Source: Stentor roeselii | Lineage: Eukaryota > Ciliophora > Heterotrichea > Heterotrichida > Stentoridae | NCBI GenBank assembly: GCA_006503475.1 | Contig: RSEH01000008.1 | Location: forward strand, 124,001-188,000 | Reading direction: 5' to 3' | Length of the DNA stretch: 64,000 nucleotides | In this document: positions 47,424 to 58,482 of the stretch, one piece after another | How positions within the stretch are numbered: position 1 is the first letter of the stretch | Layout of the letters: each line of letters begins with the position of its first letter | Notes under the pieces: generated by a model | The model's input: only the letters and a program-made list of their open reading frames with translations | Told to the model about the DNA's origin: nothing | The model's database searches: none | Position numbers and translations under genes: made by a program

Positions 47424-48005
47424 ATGAAGCTTTACGCGCACTGCAACGAAAAAGTCACTCCATTGACAGTGAGTCCCAGTGACTCAATCGGGCAACTGTC
47501 TCAGTCCCTCAGCAACTCTTTTCAAGTGGCTTCAGTGAAAGTAAGCAAATTCGAGAAAGGTGCTGAAATCGGGGCAGATGTTTTGGTTTCTTCTTTTTTT
47601 GAACCTTTTGATGATGTCTGGGTGGTGAAAAAAGAAGAGAAAAAGGAAGTTTTCAGTCATTTGCCGCCTCCTGCCGCTCTTCAGTTTGTTAGTCTTTCGA
47701 AGTACTCGTTTTATGAATATGATAATAACTGGGTTAGGGTTGAAGTACCTTTTCCTGGTGTTGGAATCCATGATAAGAGGAAGATTTCTTGTGAATTTGA
47801 TGTGAATAGCTTTGTGCTTAAGATTTTGGAATTCGAAGGAAAAAATTATCAGTTCTCTGTTATGAGGATGCAGTGTAATGTGCAGAAAGAACTTTGTAAA
47901 TTCGCTGTGCTTAAGGATAAAATAAGGATCTCGCTTAGGAAGGTGAAGGAAAATGATAACTGGTTCAGCTTGTTCAAGACTAAGACTATTGGAGGAGATG
48001 ATTAA
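47424..48005 (+). CDS. CS-domain protein, CacyBP/SIP-like
   Basis: 193 aa. A CS (p23/Hsp20-like) domain spans about 90-180: YSFYEYDNNWVRVEVPF, CEFDVNSFVLKILEFEGKNY and KIRISLRKVKENDNWFSL, the last being the arrangement in calcyclin-binding protein/SIP. The N-terminal 60 residues look ubiquitin-like (MKLYAHCNEKVTPLTVSPSD) rather than like the CacyBP Siah-binding helix. CS-domain proteins work as co-chaperones or scaffold parts of ubiquitin ligases. Only 12 bp separate it from the glucanase upstream. Confidence 0.75.
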   Translation: MKLYAHCNEKVTPLTVSPSDSIGQLSQSLSNSFQVASVKVSKFEKGAEIGADVLVSSFFEPFDDVWVVKKEEKKEVFSHLPPPAALQFVSLSKYSFYEYDNNWVRVEVPFPGVGIHDKRKISCEFDVNSFVLKILEFEGKNYQFSVMRMQCNVQKELCKFAVLKDKIRISLRKVKENDNWFSLFKTKTIGGDD

Positions 48006-48245
48006 ATAAGTTAGTGGGTTTGAGAGTTATGGTCTTTAGGTAGAAAGTAGTGGTTTTGGAAAGTTACTTTAAAGAATCTTTGTCTTGAAATATATCTTCA
48101 GTCCTTCGAAACTATTTCAAATAAATATAAATTTTCTTTAAATTCTTTCTGTTAATAACTATTTCTTCTCTAAAATCCCTTAAACCACCAATCTTCTCCA
48201 AAACCCCATAATCCCTAAAATAATCTCCTGCCAACCTACTTAAAA

Positions 48246-49298
48246 ATGCTAATTAAAAAAGCTTTTACATACTGGCAAGGAAACAACAAATTCATCTTCT
48301 CAGGGAAGGTCCTTCTCGGGTAATCAATATTCAGTCCAGACTACCCAAAAGCTCTAATAACAATGACAATAATCCTACTATCATCCTCATCATTCCTCGG
48401 AACAGTATGCATAAGATTCCCAGTCTGGATATCAATCCTAAGCATCTTCCTAACACTAACAACTCTCTTTCTTCTTCTAAAAACAGGAACAACAGACCCA
48501 GGTTACATCTTAAGACAAGAGTATCCCTTCACATCAGGTCCATCAGGGTGTCCAACGATTTACTCAGCGCTTGTGTCAGACCCAACAAAAGCAGCAGCAA
48601 TCGAGACTCAGTACTTCGAAAGCATCGTCTGTGGAAGTCGGGCAAAGCTAAAATACTGCAGAACTTGTTGGATCGCCCGGCCTCCTCGGACTTCTCATTG
48701 TCCTGATTGTGACTTGTGTGTTGAGCAGTTTGACCATCACTGCCCTTGGATTGGAATTTGTATTGGAAAGTACAACTATGTTTATTATTTCGCTTTTCTT
48801 TCTGTTACTGTAACTTTACTTTTGTTTAACCTTGGAGTTTGTCTTGTTGATATCGGGTTTTTTGCTCAGGGTGAAGGGAAGGGTGGAGAAGAGGTTATGA
48901 AAAGAGCTGGAGCTAGTATTTTTTTAGGGCTTTTTATTATTGTGATGCTTTTTTTTGTTGCTGGGTTGTTTTTTTTTCATGTTTATTTGATTGCGATTGG
49001 ACTTACCACTAATGAAGCGATGAAGAAGTCTTTTGGAAAAATGGAGATGCAGCCTTATGATAGGAGGTCTTTTTGGAAAAACTTGAGATTTAGAAGTAAC
49101 TTTAAAAAACTTTGGAAGTTTAATGCACAGGAAGATATTAGACCTGGAAGTAAAGAGATTTGTGTTTTTGCTCATTCGACGAGAGCTCTTGTTAGGTTTG
49201 GAGTTCCTACTGAACTGGACCAGAGGAATGGGTCGAATAAATTTGATAGGGATGATATTTCGGAAACTCCTTCAATTTTGCATGATATTATTAAATAG
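48246..49298 (+). CDS. DHHC palmitoyltransferase
   Basis: Exon 48246-48319 and exon 48335-49298 join across a 15-nt intron at 48320-48334; 345 aa. The first exon supplies the typical cytosolic start (NNKFIFSGKVLLGPDYPK). The Cys-rich domain reads CPDCDLCVEQFDHHCPWIG, with DHHC at about residues 158-161, preceded by CRTCWIARPPRTSHC. Four membrane segments are visible and a TTNEAMK segment (usually TTNE) follows the third. The enzyme attaches palmitate to cysteines; possible substrates in this window include the MGNC-type PKG, but no link is shown. Confidence 0.95.
48320..48334 (+). other. 15-nt intron
   Basis: GTAATCAATATTCAG, phase 2; includes an in-frame TAA; joins the start of the DHHC enzyme (LLG|PDY) to its membrane domain. 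Confidence 0.95.
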
Positions 49299-49642
49299 TA
49301 AATTTTATTGGGATTGGATTACGGCTGGAGTTGTGAAGATGATTTTATGTGAATTTTAAGAAATTATTTTTTGGTAGAAAAGTTGGAGGTTTTTATTGTG
49401 TTTAAGTTGGAGTAATTATGTGGTTTTAGTGGAAATTGTTTATTTACAAAATTTATTCTTGATGAGGGATCCGTTTACCTAACAATCAACTTATCATTAA
49501 ACATTGATTTCAAGTAATCACTAATAAGCCTTTTCATTATAATTGATTCTACCTAATAAAAACATTATTTCCTATTAATCCAATCAACCCAGTCAATTCT
49601 TTTAACAAATCTCTTTACTATCATTAACTAACATCTTTAATA
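49299..49642. other. AT-rich intergenic region
   Basis: About 340 bp between same-strand genes. Nothing recognised. Confidence 0.5.
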
Positions 49643-50119
49643 ATGTACGACACTCAAGCCTTTGAAAAGCTTTTAGGTACGCCATCTTCAGATACTCCTC
49701 TTACTCCAGAATTCCCAACAAAAAAAGTGATGGTTCATTACTGGCGAGATTACGACAAAGGAGATCATCTTTTCACAGAAGTTGAAACAAGTCCAGACTA
49801 TTCAGTACTTGACTTAATGCATGAGATGAAAGAAAAGATAAATAAAAAGCTAGAAGACAAAAAAGACATTAGTAACTATGTGATAAGAACTGCGAACAAA
49901 GAAGGCAAACCTAAAATTGACATGCCGATATTAGAAACCTCTCAAAAAGTCCACAGTTTAGGTTTCGTTCGCTTTGTTTTATGTGAAAGTGACTTAGACA
50001 TCCGAGCCCGAAAGAACTTAGAAGAACTAACATACATGACAGACGAAAATCTCGAAACAAAAAGCGAAACCGAAGTAAAAGTCAAGAGTTTCTGGAAAAG
50101 ATGTTTCTGTTGCGAATGA
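49643..50119 (+). CDS. Hypothetical protein with C-terminal cysteine cluster
   Basis: 158 aa. Residues 25-110 look like one compact beta-rich domain (VMVHYWRDYDKGD, then ETSPDYSVLDLMHEM, then HSLGFVRFVL), possibly ubiquitin-like. The tail is charged, then basic and ends FWKRCFCCE, which looks like a palmitoylation site next to a basic patch and would attach it to membranes. The family is not recognised. The stop is TGA, and the next gene starts 26 bp later. Confidence 0.8.
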   Translation: MYDTQAFEKLLGTPSSDTPLTPEFPTKKVMVHYWRDYDKGDHLFTEVETSPDYSVLDLMHEMKEKINKKLEDKKDISNYVIRTANKEGKPKIDMPILETSQKVHSLGFVRFVLCESDLDIRARKNLEELTYMTDENLETKSETEVKVKSFWKRCFCCE

Positions 50120-50145
50120 ATGTAAATAACTAGAGTCTTATAAAA

Positions 50146-51825
50146 ATGGACGAAGACATTGCGATCCATGTGGTAATTTTCATCTAGAACGACTCCCACG
50201 TCCAAGCAGATTTGGGTTTAGTGCATATGAAGATCCAAGAAACCGTCCAAATCTTGACGAACTTCAAATCTTCAGGTCAGACTCGCTCGCGCTCGTCGTT
50301 TATTGAGGAGCTGGTCGATTTGATAGTGACTTACTACGAGTACAACAGGGAACTCGCTGAGTACTTCACTAGTTTGTTTCCTCCTGCCGAACTTCTCAGC
50401 TTTTTGGAGTCCAGTCAGGCACCCAGGCCTCTGGTCATCAGGACTAACTCTATGAAGGCCAAGAGAAGAGAACTTGCTCAGCAACTTATTCAGAAAGGAG
50501 TAAATCTTGACCCGGCTGGTGAATGGAATAAGGTTGGATTGAAAATTATTGAAAGTCAGGTACCTATTGGAGCTACTACTGAGTATTTGGCTGGAATGTA
50601 TATGTTGCAGTCTGCTAGCTCTTTTTTACCTGTTATGGCTTTGGCTCCTAAACCTGGTGAAAGGGTTCTTGATTTGTGTGCAGCTCCCGGAGGAAAAACA
50701 ACTCACATCGGCCAGCTGATGAAAAACTCAGGAGTAATAGTTGCAAACGAGTTCAAAGAAGACCGTTGCGCTTCAATAAAAGGAAACATCCACCGAATGG
50801 GTTTAACAAACGTAGTAATAACCAACTACGACGGTAGAAAAATCAGCAGTCATCTAAACGGCTTCGACCGCGCATTAGTCGATGCGCCTTGCTCAGGTCT
50901 AGGAGTGATCTGGAAGGACCCCTCAGTGAAAAGTCTAAGAACCTTGAAAGACATAAAGAGAAACGCTCATGTTCAGAAGGAACTTCTTCTTTCCGCAATT
51001 GACGTGGTGAACGCGAGAAGTAAAACAGGAGGATTTATTGTTTATTCAACTTGCAGTATTTCAGTTGAGGAGAATGAGGAAGTCGTTCATTACGCTTTGA
51101 AAAATAGGAGAGTTAAACTTGTGGAAACTGGATTGCAAATTGGAGAACCTGGACTTCATAAGTTTAAAGGAAAAATTTTTCATCCAAGTCTTGCTCTTTG
51201 CAAAAGGATTTATCCGCATGTTTATAATATGGAAGGCTTTTTCATTGCTAAGTTCAAGAAAATTGATAATGATGTACCTGACATGGCTTCTAAACCCCAT
51301 ACTGGAGAAAAAAGAGAGAAAAAGTCGAAGGGTAAGAAGAAGGAAATTGAAATCGATGAGGATCACGGTGGGAGTCAAGAGATTGAAGAGAAAATTGAAG
51401 AAGTTCAGGAAGAGGATGTCATGATCAAGGATATTAAAGAAATGTTTCATAGGAAAGGAAAAGATAAGAAATTCAAAAAAGAGGAAGGTGAGGAAGAACA
51501 GGTAGAGGTTAAAAAGAATAAAGGGAAGAGGAAAAATGAGAAGGGAAAAAATGATGAGATTGAAGAGAAGAAGGAAAAAATGAACATAAAAAATTCAGAT
51601 GGGAATAAGAAAAAATCAGGAAATAAAAGTGGAGGAAATCTCGATGTATTGAAGGGTTCTGTTGATCAAAATCAAGCTAAACAAAAAGAAAAAGTGAAGG
51701 AAAATCAAGCCTCAAAATCTGAAACAAAAACAAAAGGAAAAATTGAAGAAGTCGACTTACCCAAAAAAAGAAATTCATCTAACGATCAACCAAAACAAAA
51801 GAAATCAAAATTAGATAAATCTTAA
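50146..51825 (+). CDS. NOP2: NOP2/NSUN-family rRNA m5C methyltransferase
   Basis: Exon 1 is only 27 bp (50146-50172, nine codons); after a 15-nt intron at 50173-50187 exon 2 runs to 51825. 554 aa. The core contains VIRTNSMKAKRRELAQQL, LAGMYMLQSASSFLPVMAL, motif I VLDLCAAPGGKTTHIGQLM, motif IV DAPCSGLG near residue 241 and motif VI YSTCSIS near 296; both catalytic cysteines are present. The last 170 residues are Lys/Glu-rich and low complexity. NOP2 methylates 25S/28S rRNA in the nucleolus and is needed for 60S assembly. Confidence 0.94.
50173..50187 (+). other. 15-nt intron after a nine-codon first exon
   Basis: GTAATTTTCATCTAG, phase 0; ends in an in-frame TAG. Without it the NOP2 frame would have to start at a later ATG. 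Confidence 0.9.
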
Positions 51826-52348
51826 TCTTCCCTTGTTATTGATTATCCGAAAAAACCATTCTAAAAAAAATATATATTTTCAATCGATCCTAAAAAAATT
51901 ATCCTTCTCATAAAAGTTAATAATGCTCAACTTGAAATTATCAGTTGAGTAAAATGCATGTTCAATGAATTTTTATTCTTTTGAACAAATATCCTATCAA
52001 GTTCAGTAGATATCCAAGATATATATGAAAAATATAACTTTGTATTTGATGAAATTATTGAAAAATTTAAGATTCTTCAGAAAATATAATATTAAACCTT
52101 AATTATATCCACCTATAAACCATAAACCAGCAGAAATCAAACATCTAAAAATTTCTATTTAAAACTTTTCCTTAATTCCAGCCAACCTGCTAAACCTAAT
52201 TTTTTAAAATGCAGTAATCATCGAAAAATCTCAATAATTCAAATGACAAAAAATCCCAGATTGAAAAATCAAAAATTTTCGAAAATCTCAAAAATCAACT
52301 CCAGAAATATTCCTTCCAATAATTACCTAATTAAAGTCTTATATATTA
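51826..52348. other. AT-rich intergenic region
   Basis: About 520 bp, no ORF or RNA gene recognised. Confidence 0.55.
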
Positions 52349-52642
52349 ATGTCTATTCTACTTGATCAAAAAGAAGATTACCAAGTCTTGAAGAAAAGTA
52401 CCTCCACGTCTCGGCCTATTTTAAAGAAATCTAATCATAGATCTCAAAGTTTACCTAAGAATCTAAACATGAAAGGAAAAAAAATCAAAAAGCGCGTAAG
52501 TTTTGCAGATGGAAGATTGCAAAAACTTGTCACGATAATAAACACAGCTCCTAAAACTAAAGAAACGGAAAAGTCAGCAGAAAGGTTGAAAATGAAAAGT
52601 TCAAACAAGGTAAACAAAGGGTGTTCATGCTCAATTTTCTAA
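52349..52642 (+). CDS. Small basic protein with PP1-binding RVxF motif and lipidation-type tail
   Basis: 97 aa. Residues 47-54 read KKRVSFAD, which is the RVxF docking motif in the form found in glycogen-targeting PP1 subunits (RVSFAD). The C-terminus is GCSCSIF: the last four residues (CSIF) fit a CaaX box with Phe, which favours geranylgeranylation, and the additional Cys two residues earlier could be palmitoylated. The rest is basic and disordered, Ser-rich. The simplest reading is a membrane-tethered PP1 regulator or inhibitor. It stands alone between two AT-rich gaps, so being a real gene rests on these motifs and a clean ATG. Confidence 0.7.
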   Translation: MSILLDQKEDYQVLKKSTSTSRPILKKSNHRSQSLPKNLNMKGKKIKKRVSFADGRLQKLVTIINTAPKTKETEKSAERLKMKSSNKVNKGCSCSIF

Positions 52643-53949
52643 TCATTTTCGATATTTGAATCTAGGTGATTAATATAGTTTTAGGGTAAGAACTAATTTC
52701 TACAGGAGTTTTTATTATAAAGTAAGTAGAATTTTGATAAGATTATGATATTTTTTTGAAATTATTGGGTTTGAGATTAGGATACTCTAATTAAAAGTTT
52801 TCGGATAGATTCAAAGTTTGAAATTGGGTAAAGAGAATAATTTTAGAATTTATTAATGAATTACTCTTTATTGATTGGAAAAGTCCCTTGGAAAATAAAT
52901 AAATTTGAAAGGATTTTGTAATATTTTTCAGTAGAAAGTTTTGATTGTAAAGATAGATTGGGATTTGATGTGTAAAATATCAATGAAAATATAAAGAGTA
53001 ATGATCTTATTCAATTTATTCCAATATCTTTATGGAAAGGTAATAATTTTACATAATTTAGTGGAAAAATATTTTTTAGAGAGAGTGGGATCAAAGTACT
53101 ATCGAAAATTAATTTCTTTTATAATTCAAGAGATTTTAATTATTTAGATTAGAAATATGGGCGCATTTGAAGAGATTTCTGAATGATAAGAATTTAACAA
53201 TATAGAAAGATTCCACTTATAAATTTTCATATATTGAAGTGATACTTAATTCAAAGAATCTATTATAGCATGTGCTTAATAATATTTTGAATTTTATTAT
53301 TTAATTTATAAAGAACTCTATTTCATAGAATATAAATTGAACAAATTTAAGTATATATTAAAATATTATTACTCTTAGCTCTATTATTTTATAATTATTG
53401 TAGATATTCCAACTTAAGCCTGGAAATCCTGTTTAGTTCAAAAAGAATACATTTATAAAAAATATTTCAGTCATCCTTAGACCAAGAATGAAGAAGAGAA
53501 AATAATTCAATTGCGATATTTTATTATAAGCATAAGATAGTCTTGTAAAACTATTAGTTTTCTTATGGAAAACTGATGAAACTTTGAACAATCATGGCTT
53601 ATCCTAGATCTGTGATATCCTATGAAGACTCATAGATTTTACAAAATACTTGGAAGAAGCATATACCGATGAATGAATCATCAAAGAAATTGCGGTAGAT
53701 TGGAATGCTAATGAAATAAAGCACTTCAAGTGCTAGACATTCTAGTTAACTATTCTTAATTCTAAAATTTTAATTCAAAATTAGGAAATATTATACATCA
53801 TTCAACTACAGCAATTTAAAACAATAAAATTATCTGTTTTTCTAAAACTTTATCTAAAAAAATCTAACTTTTGAGCATCTCTTTACATAAATTCTACTTA
53901 AATTAAACTCATAAACGCTTACATTCAATTATAAAACTTTAAGCTAATC
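52643..53949. other. Long AT-rich intergenic region
   Basis: About 1.3 kb. Near 53590-53735 a stop-interrupted plus-strand frame has protein-like stretches (for example TKYLEEAYTDE and IAVDWNANEIKHFKC) and may be a gene relic, but it is too short to call. Confidence 0.5.
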
Positions 53950-56151
53950 TTAGATAAAATAGTTAAACTTGAAGTTTAAGTAGTGAAGTTTAGCCGCTGC
54001 TTGAGCTGCAGCAGCCTGTTTAAAAACGCTTTCTCTAATGAAAGACTTTTTCCAGATATCAGCAGGTACCCAAGGTTTGATTTTTCCACTTAAAACACTA
54101 AGATTTCCTTTAAACTCTTCACCAGCAAGAATAACAGCAGCAGGTCCAAACATGCAGAGCAAGACCGCGATTTTCGAGTGAAGTTCCATTTCAGGCAAAA
54201 GCGCGATATTCCCAACACACTGTCCAGAATCATCGAATAAAATCCTTCCTTTGAACAAGACACAACTTCGAATGCCGTCTTCATTCATAACAACGATGAT
54301 TGTATGCGAGTGAAGCGAGTCTTGACTTAAAAAGGCGATTGCGTAAATATCACGAGCAACAGCGACACTGCTTAGTTCTTCAATTCCTGGAATCATTCTT
54401 ATATGGTCCATTACGAAGCCGACTTTTATAGAAGCGAATCTTTTATCGGGAGTTGCGTCTTTTAACACGTCTCCTATAAAATCGGAAAGGGCTAAAACGA
54501 TTTCGCTTTCGTTTTCGAATTGAGCTTCTTCACATATGTAGTTACCGTCGCCGTTGGGGTTTAAACATATCATTCTGATTGTTTTTTGCTTGACTTGGAC
54601 ACCCACTTCTAAAAAGTCTAGATCTTCTGTGAAGACTGAGTCGCCGATATCGTCATCAGCGACAATATTAATCGCCTTGCTGAGGTCAGTATTAATAGCA
54701 GTAAATGATTTTTTATACGGTCTCAGTACATAAATTTTATACCGTAGATGCTTAGCCCTAAACCAAGAATACGAGTTGCTCCATGTAAATAAATAAAGAC
54801 CCGGTGATGTCAAAAGCCGAATACCAGCAAAAGGGTTATCATCACATTTAACCTTATGTTGACTAATAATCACCTCAGGTTCAGGAAGGTCGACCCGAAG
54901 AAGAGAAAAAGACAAGTCATAAGACTCAGTCGCGAAGCCAAAGGTCAACAAACATCGACTTTCAGGGACTTCCACAAGATGAGACCATGCCCCTCCTGAT
55001 GGAATCACTGAAGCTAAAGGAAATCCGACGTTTATTTGCAAAGATTCCATTTCAGTCTCTTCTCCTAATTCGAAAATCTCTTCATTTTCTTCTTGGTTTA
55101 AAAGAACTGTCAAAATTCGCTCGTTTTCAAGCTTGGACTTGAAATCTGGAGAAGTTTCTTTACTGTTCATCACGTCTGAAAGTAAAAAAATTCCTGATTT
55201 TTTGGCTTCTTCTGTACCTCCTGATGCGATTTCTTTTAAGTTGTGGAAAATCAAGTCGTAGAGAAGGGCTCGGTTGTCTCGGAATAGGTTCCATAGACGG
55301 TGGATTACTCTTGCGAGGTTTTGGGTGATTAGAATGTCACCTACTTGTAGAATGCTGATCATCGAGATGAAGATATCGAAGTTTTGTTTGTAGTTTTTTA
55401 CAAGTTTGAACTCGCTCACGGTGTAGGCTTGGGCATACATCGGGCTATTTGGATCATATTTACTGAGCTGGACGTTGAAGTTGTACTTAAAGACAAAATG
55501 TTCTAGCAACTCTAGAAGTTTTAATAGAATCTCTCTATCAATCTCTTCATCAGACTCCATATTCTGTTCAAGGACCAAGACAATAGGCTGCATAAGAGTC
55601 GAGAAATAAAAGAACTGGTCTTGTATAGAGTTCATCGAACAGAAGCAGTCCATAAGTCTACTTAATCCAAAAGGGTTATTTTCTTTCAAGTCAGAAATAA
55701 TCCCATCAAGTAAAGTTTCAGGAAATTCGATTTGTGATGAATTCAACAAATTACGAAAGAAGGACTGGTCTTGATTAGATAACGAAGGGTCAAGCAACAT
55801 ATGATGACTCTCTTGTTGAAGCATGCTTCGAAGAATGTAACTCAAGTCAGTCCCATGAATCACTTCGCTTAAAGACTTCACATCTTTGCAAAGAGCGATC
55901 AACACTGGTTTATTCGTCTTTGGAAAGTATTGAAGAAGTGACTTGTAAAGCTTTCCAAGTGTTAGCGCTTGTTGATATTTGTATGTATCTAGAAGTGTCT
56001 TCAAAGAGTTTAAAGAATCGATTGTTAACATTTCTGAAGACTTTGAGGATTTCAGGTAAGACTTCGCTTTTAACAGCAAGTCATTCACTTCTGAGAGAGA
56101 ATTGCTTTGTTTTGCTGAGAGGATTAAAGAGTTAAGGTCATTATCTTGCAT
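53950..56151 (-). CDS. GOLD-domain protein, 733 aa
   Basis: The N-terminal 350 residues are all-helical with no recognised domain. At about residues 375-480 lies a GOLD domain: GGAWSHLVEVPESRCLL, FATESYDLSFSLLRV, a segment ending ISQHKVKC, then SPGLYLFTWSNSYSWFRAKH with LRYKIYV, where the PGxYxLxWDNSYSWFRSK pattern is diagnostic. GOLD domains occur in p24, Sec14-GOLD and ACBD3 proteins and bind membranes or cargo in the secretory pathway. The C-terminal 250 residues form a beta-rich region of unknown type, ending in an Ala-rich helix. No membrane segment is evident. Confidence 0.82.
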   Translation of the reverse strand: MQDNDLNSLILSAKQSNSLSEVNDLLLKAKSYLKSSKSSEMLTIDSLNSLKTLLDTYKYQQALTLGKLYKSLLQYFPKTNKPVLIALCKDVKSLSEVIHGTDLSYILRSMLQQESHHMLLDPSLSNQDQSFFRNLLNSSQIEFPETLLDGIISDLKENNPFGLSRLMDCFCSMNSIQDQFFYFSTLMQPIVLVLEQNMESDEEIDREILLKLLELLEHFVFKYNFNVQLSKYDPNSPMYAQAYTVSEFKLVKNYKQNFDIFISMISILQVGDILITQNLARVIHRLWNLFRDNRALLYDLIFHNLKEIASGGTEEAKKSGIFLLSDVMNSKETSPDFKSKLENERILTVLLNQEENEEIFELGEETEMESLQINVGFPLASVIPSGGAWSHLVEVPESRCLLTFGFATESYDLSFSLLRVDLPEPEVIISQHKVKCDDNPFAGIRLLTSPGLYLFTWSNSYSWFRAKHLRYKIYVLRPYKKSFTAINTDLSKAINIVADDDIGDSVFTEDLDFLEVGVQVKQKTIRMICLNPNGDGNYICEEAQFENESEIVLALSDFIGDVLKDATPDKRFASIKVGFVMDHIRMIPGIEELSSVAVARDIYAIAFLSQDSLHSHTIIVVMNEDGIRSCVLFKGRILFDDSGQCVGNIALLPEMELHSKIAVLLCMFGPAAVILAGEEFKGNLSVLSGKIKPWVPADIWKKSFIRESVFKQAAAAQAAAKLHYLNFKFNYFI

Positions 56152-56268
56152 TGTTTTTGTATTATTGAATTTTAATAATTAAATAAAAAATCTTAGAAAA
56201 CCCTTCAAATCCAATCTTTTAAACAATATCTAAAAACTATCATATCTTCCTCCTCATATCTAATAAAT

Positions 56269-56907
56269 ATGTTAGGCCGAAACCAAAAAACCCCAGGAAA
56301 AGCGCCTTTATCTAAACTTTCCCTTTCAATCCCAGTCTTTTCCTTCCAAAAGTCCAGAACTTTCTTATCCAAACTAAAACAACGACAAGAAAAAATCTCA
56401 AAAAAAAACATTTCTGAGAATTCAAGTCCTGACTCAAAATCTCATCGATTTTCAAATAGAAGCTCAAAAAACCTGACATCGACAAAAGATTCTAACTTTT
56501 CAAGGGTCCCTGCTGAAGAAGACATTTTAAATGTGGTTAGAATTCAAATTCCAAAGGCAGAAATAAGAGATTCTCCTTTGATTCACAGTGCTCGGCACTT
56601 TTCACCTTCGAAGTTTTGTATTGAAGAACAGTCTGATGAGTTGAAAAGTGACTTGAAGAATCAGAGAGCGAAGTATCGCAAGTTGGAAGCGCTTTACAAT
56701 GAAATGCTTCATAAAAATCAGAGGGTTGAACAGTTTTATAGAGGAGTTGCCGAAAGTATCACGGGGAAAATCGCGAAGTGCTCTTTGGGGGAAAAACAGA
56801 AGAAGGCTCGAGAGGTTCTTATGGAAGTTATTGATATTAAGGAGGCTTTGAAAGGGATTGTTCATAGAATTGAAGGGGTTACACAGAAGATTAAGGAGAT
56901 TAACTGA
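56269..56907 (+). CDS. Hypothetical coiled-coil protein, 212 aa
   Basis: Not recognised. The N-terminal 110 residues are basic and Ser/Lys-rich, probably disordered. From about 120 to the end the sequence is helical with heptad-like spacing (ELKSDLKNQRAKYRKLEALY and AREVLMEVIDIKEALKGIV), so a coiled coil is likely. It diverges from the GOLD gene with 117 bp between starts and ends in TGA. Confidence 0.75.
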   Translation: MLGRNQKTPGKAPLSKLSLSIPVFSFQKSRTFLSKLKQRQEKISKKNISENSSPDSKSHRFSNRSSKNLTSTKDSNFSRVPAEEDILNVVRIQIPKAEIRDSPLIHSARHFSPSKFCIEEQSDELKSDLKNQRAKYRKLEALYNEMLHKNQRVEQFYRGVAESITGKIAKCSLGEKQKKAREVLMEVIDIKEALKGIVHRIEGVTQKIKEIN

Positions 56908-57600
56908 GTGGTAGGTATTAATGGGGATCTTTTAAGAGTTTTTATGTGAAATGGAGTGATTTAATGGAGTTTTTATTTTAGGGATTAGTGTTTGGAAGTT
57001 TTGGATGAATATTGGAGAGGAGATATTTGTTTAGGATTAGTGAATGTTTTTGAAGACTTATGTTCAGATGTATTTTATTTTATTATTTAGAAAAATGGAA
57101 TGTGGTTTTATTCAAAGATGATTTTTTTTCGTAATACTATATTAAAATATGATTAGGTAATAACTAATGATTGATATTTGTAACTTATTAACATATTAAA
57201 TCAAAGATTAACAATCCTAATCACTTCATTTTATCTATATGCTTACATATTTTCTCAACTTAAATAAGGAAATCAAATAATATACAAGTTTAAATTAACT
57301 AATTACAGATTCTTTTATTTTGCAGATTTATTTTAGTTTAGATAGATTTTTCCTGGATAAATACAATAGAGGCATTATATTAAATAATTTATAATCGATC
57401 AAAATTAATTGAATATATTCATAGAGAATATTGTGTTTATTGAAATCATTGAAAATGATACTGCTAACAAAGAGAAAGATGCTATTTAAGAATATTTTAG
57501 GTCAATCTGATTTTTTTTAGTGAATTAAATTAACCTAACTTTTTACTAATTTTATCTAATTCCATTAGGATTTACCAAAATAATGATTATATTATCTAAC
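56908..57600. other. AT-rich intergenic region
   Basis: About 690 bp, convergent. No ORF or RNA gene recognised. Confidence 0.55.
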
Positions 57601-58482
57601 TCAATTAACTAATGAAATTTCCTCACCAACTTTAAATCTTAAAGCATTTCTGAACTCACTTGTTAACCCAAGCACTATAAAATTAATAATCCCGATTGAA
57701 TTAAGTATAAAAGCTGAAAATTCCGCAAAGGCTTCTGGAACTTTATCATGAGAGGCCTCTCGAAGTTCAACAATAAAAGTAAAAAAATATGAAAAAAACA
57801 TAATAACAGGATAAATTAGTAATCTGAAAGTTTTCAAATCTACAACTTTAATATTTTCACGAATAATAAAAAAAATTTTCACACTGACTATTAATCCCCA
57901 GATACAAGAAATAAAAAAAAACACATAATAACCTAAAAATCCAAATAATAAGAAATTTGATAAGTCATCATTACTAGTAACCCTGCACGAATAAATGTCA
58001 TTTTTGTATAAACCTAAGGATATAAAGAGTATTGAAGTGATAAAGCTGATAGAAAAACTTATAAAAATTGATCCAATTAAATTGATAGCTTCGTTTTGAT
58101 CTTTGTTTAAACAGATTTTTCTATATACATAAAAAGAAAACCAAAACATCCAGATCAGCTCACATATAGAAAACAACTGATCAATAAAGGTTGAGAACAT
58201 ACAGAACCCTTTTTGATAGTTTTTCGGTAATAAGTAAATGGGAATCAAACTATTAATTGACAGGGTCATATCGATGAGTTGGAATATTGCAATCATTTTC
58301 ATTGAAACCTTTTCTCTTAGAGCTTTATATCTTATAAAGAAAATAAGAAAAGTTCCAGAGGCAAATGCACTAATAGAGCATGACACATAAGTCACAATGA
58401 AGATATTTGTATTTCTCATTACTCTAAAATTATATAATTTTCTCATTAATCTAAATTTTATAATTTTCTCTTGAAATTTCAT
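57601..58482 (-). CDS. cAR-like seven-TM receptor
   Basis: 293 aa from the ATG at 58482; upstream the frame begins only at a TTG. Seven membrane segments are visible. IAIFQLIDMTLSINSLIP (segment 2), CELIWMFWFSFYVYRKI (segment 3 and loop) and KTFRLLIYPVIMFFSYFF (segment 6) resemble the Dictyostelium cAMP-receptor-like GPCR family, and a Cys pair (one before segment 3, one in the second extracellular loop) could form the usual disulphide. The C-terminal tail is very short, so kinase-dependent desensitisation through the tail is unlikely. It is very AT-rich compared with the genes to its left. Confidence 0.7.
   Translation of the reverse strand: MKFQEKIIKFRLMRKLYNFRVMRNTNIFIVTYVSCSISAFASGTFLIFFIRYKALREKVSMKMIAIFQLIDMTLSINSLIPIYLLPKNYQKGFCMFSTFIDQLFSICELIWMFWFSFYVYRKICLNKDQNEAINLIGSIFISFSISFITSILFISLGLYKNDIYSCRVTSNDDLSNFLLFGFLGYYVFFFISCIWGLIVSVKIFFIIRENIKVVDLKTFRLLIYPVIMFFSYFFTFIVELREASHDKVPEAFAEFSAFILNSIGIINFIVLGLTSEFRNALRFKVGEEISLVN

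Noticed and set aside
53590-53735. Stop-interrupted protein-like stretch
   Set aside because: Too short and without recognisable homology; noted only as a possible relic.
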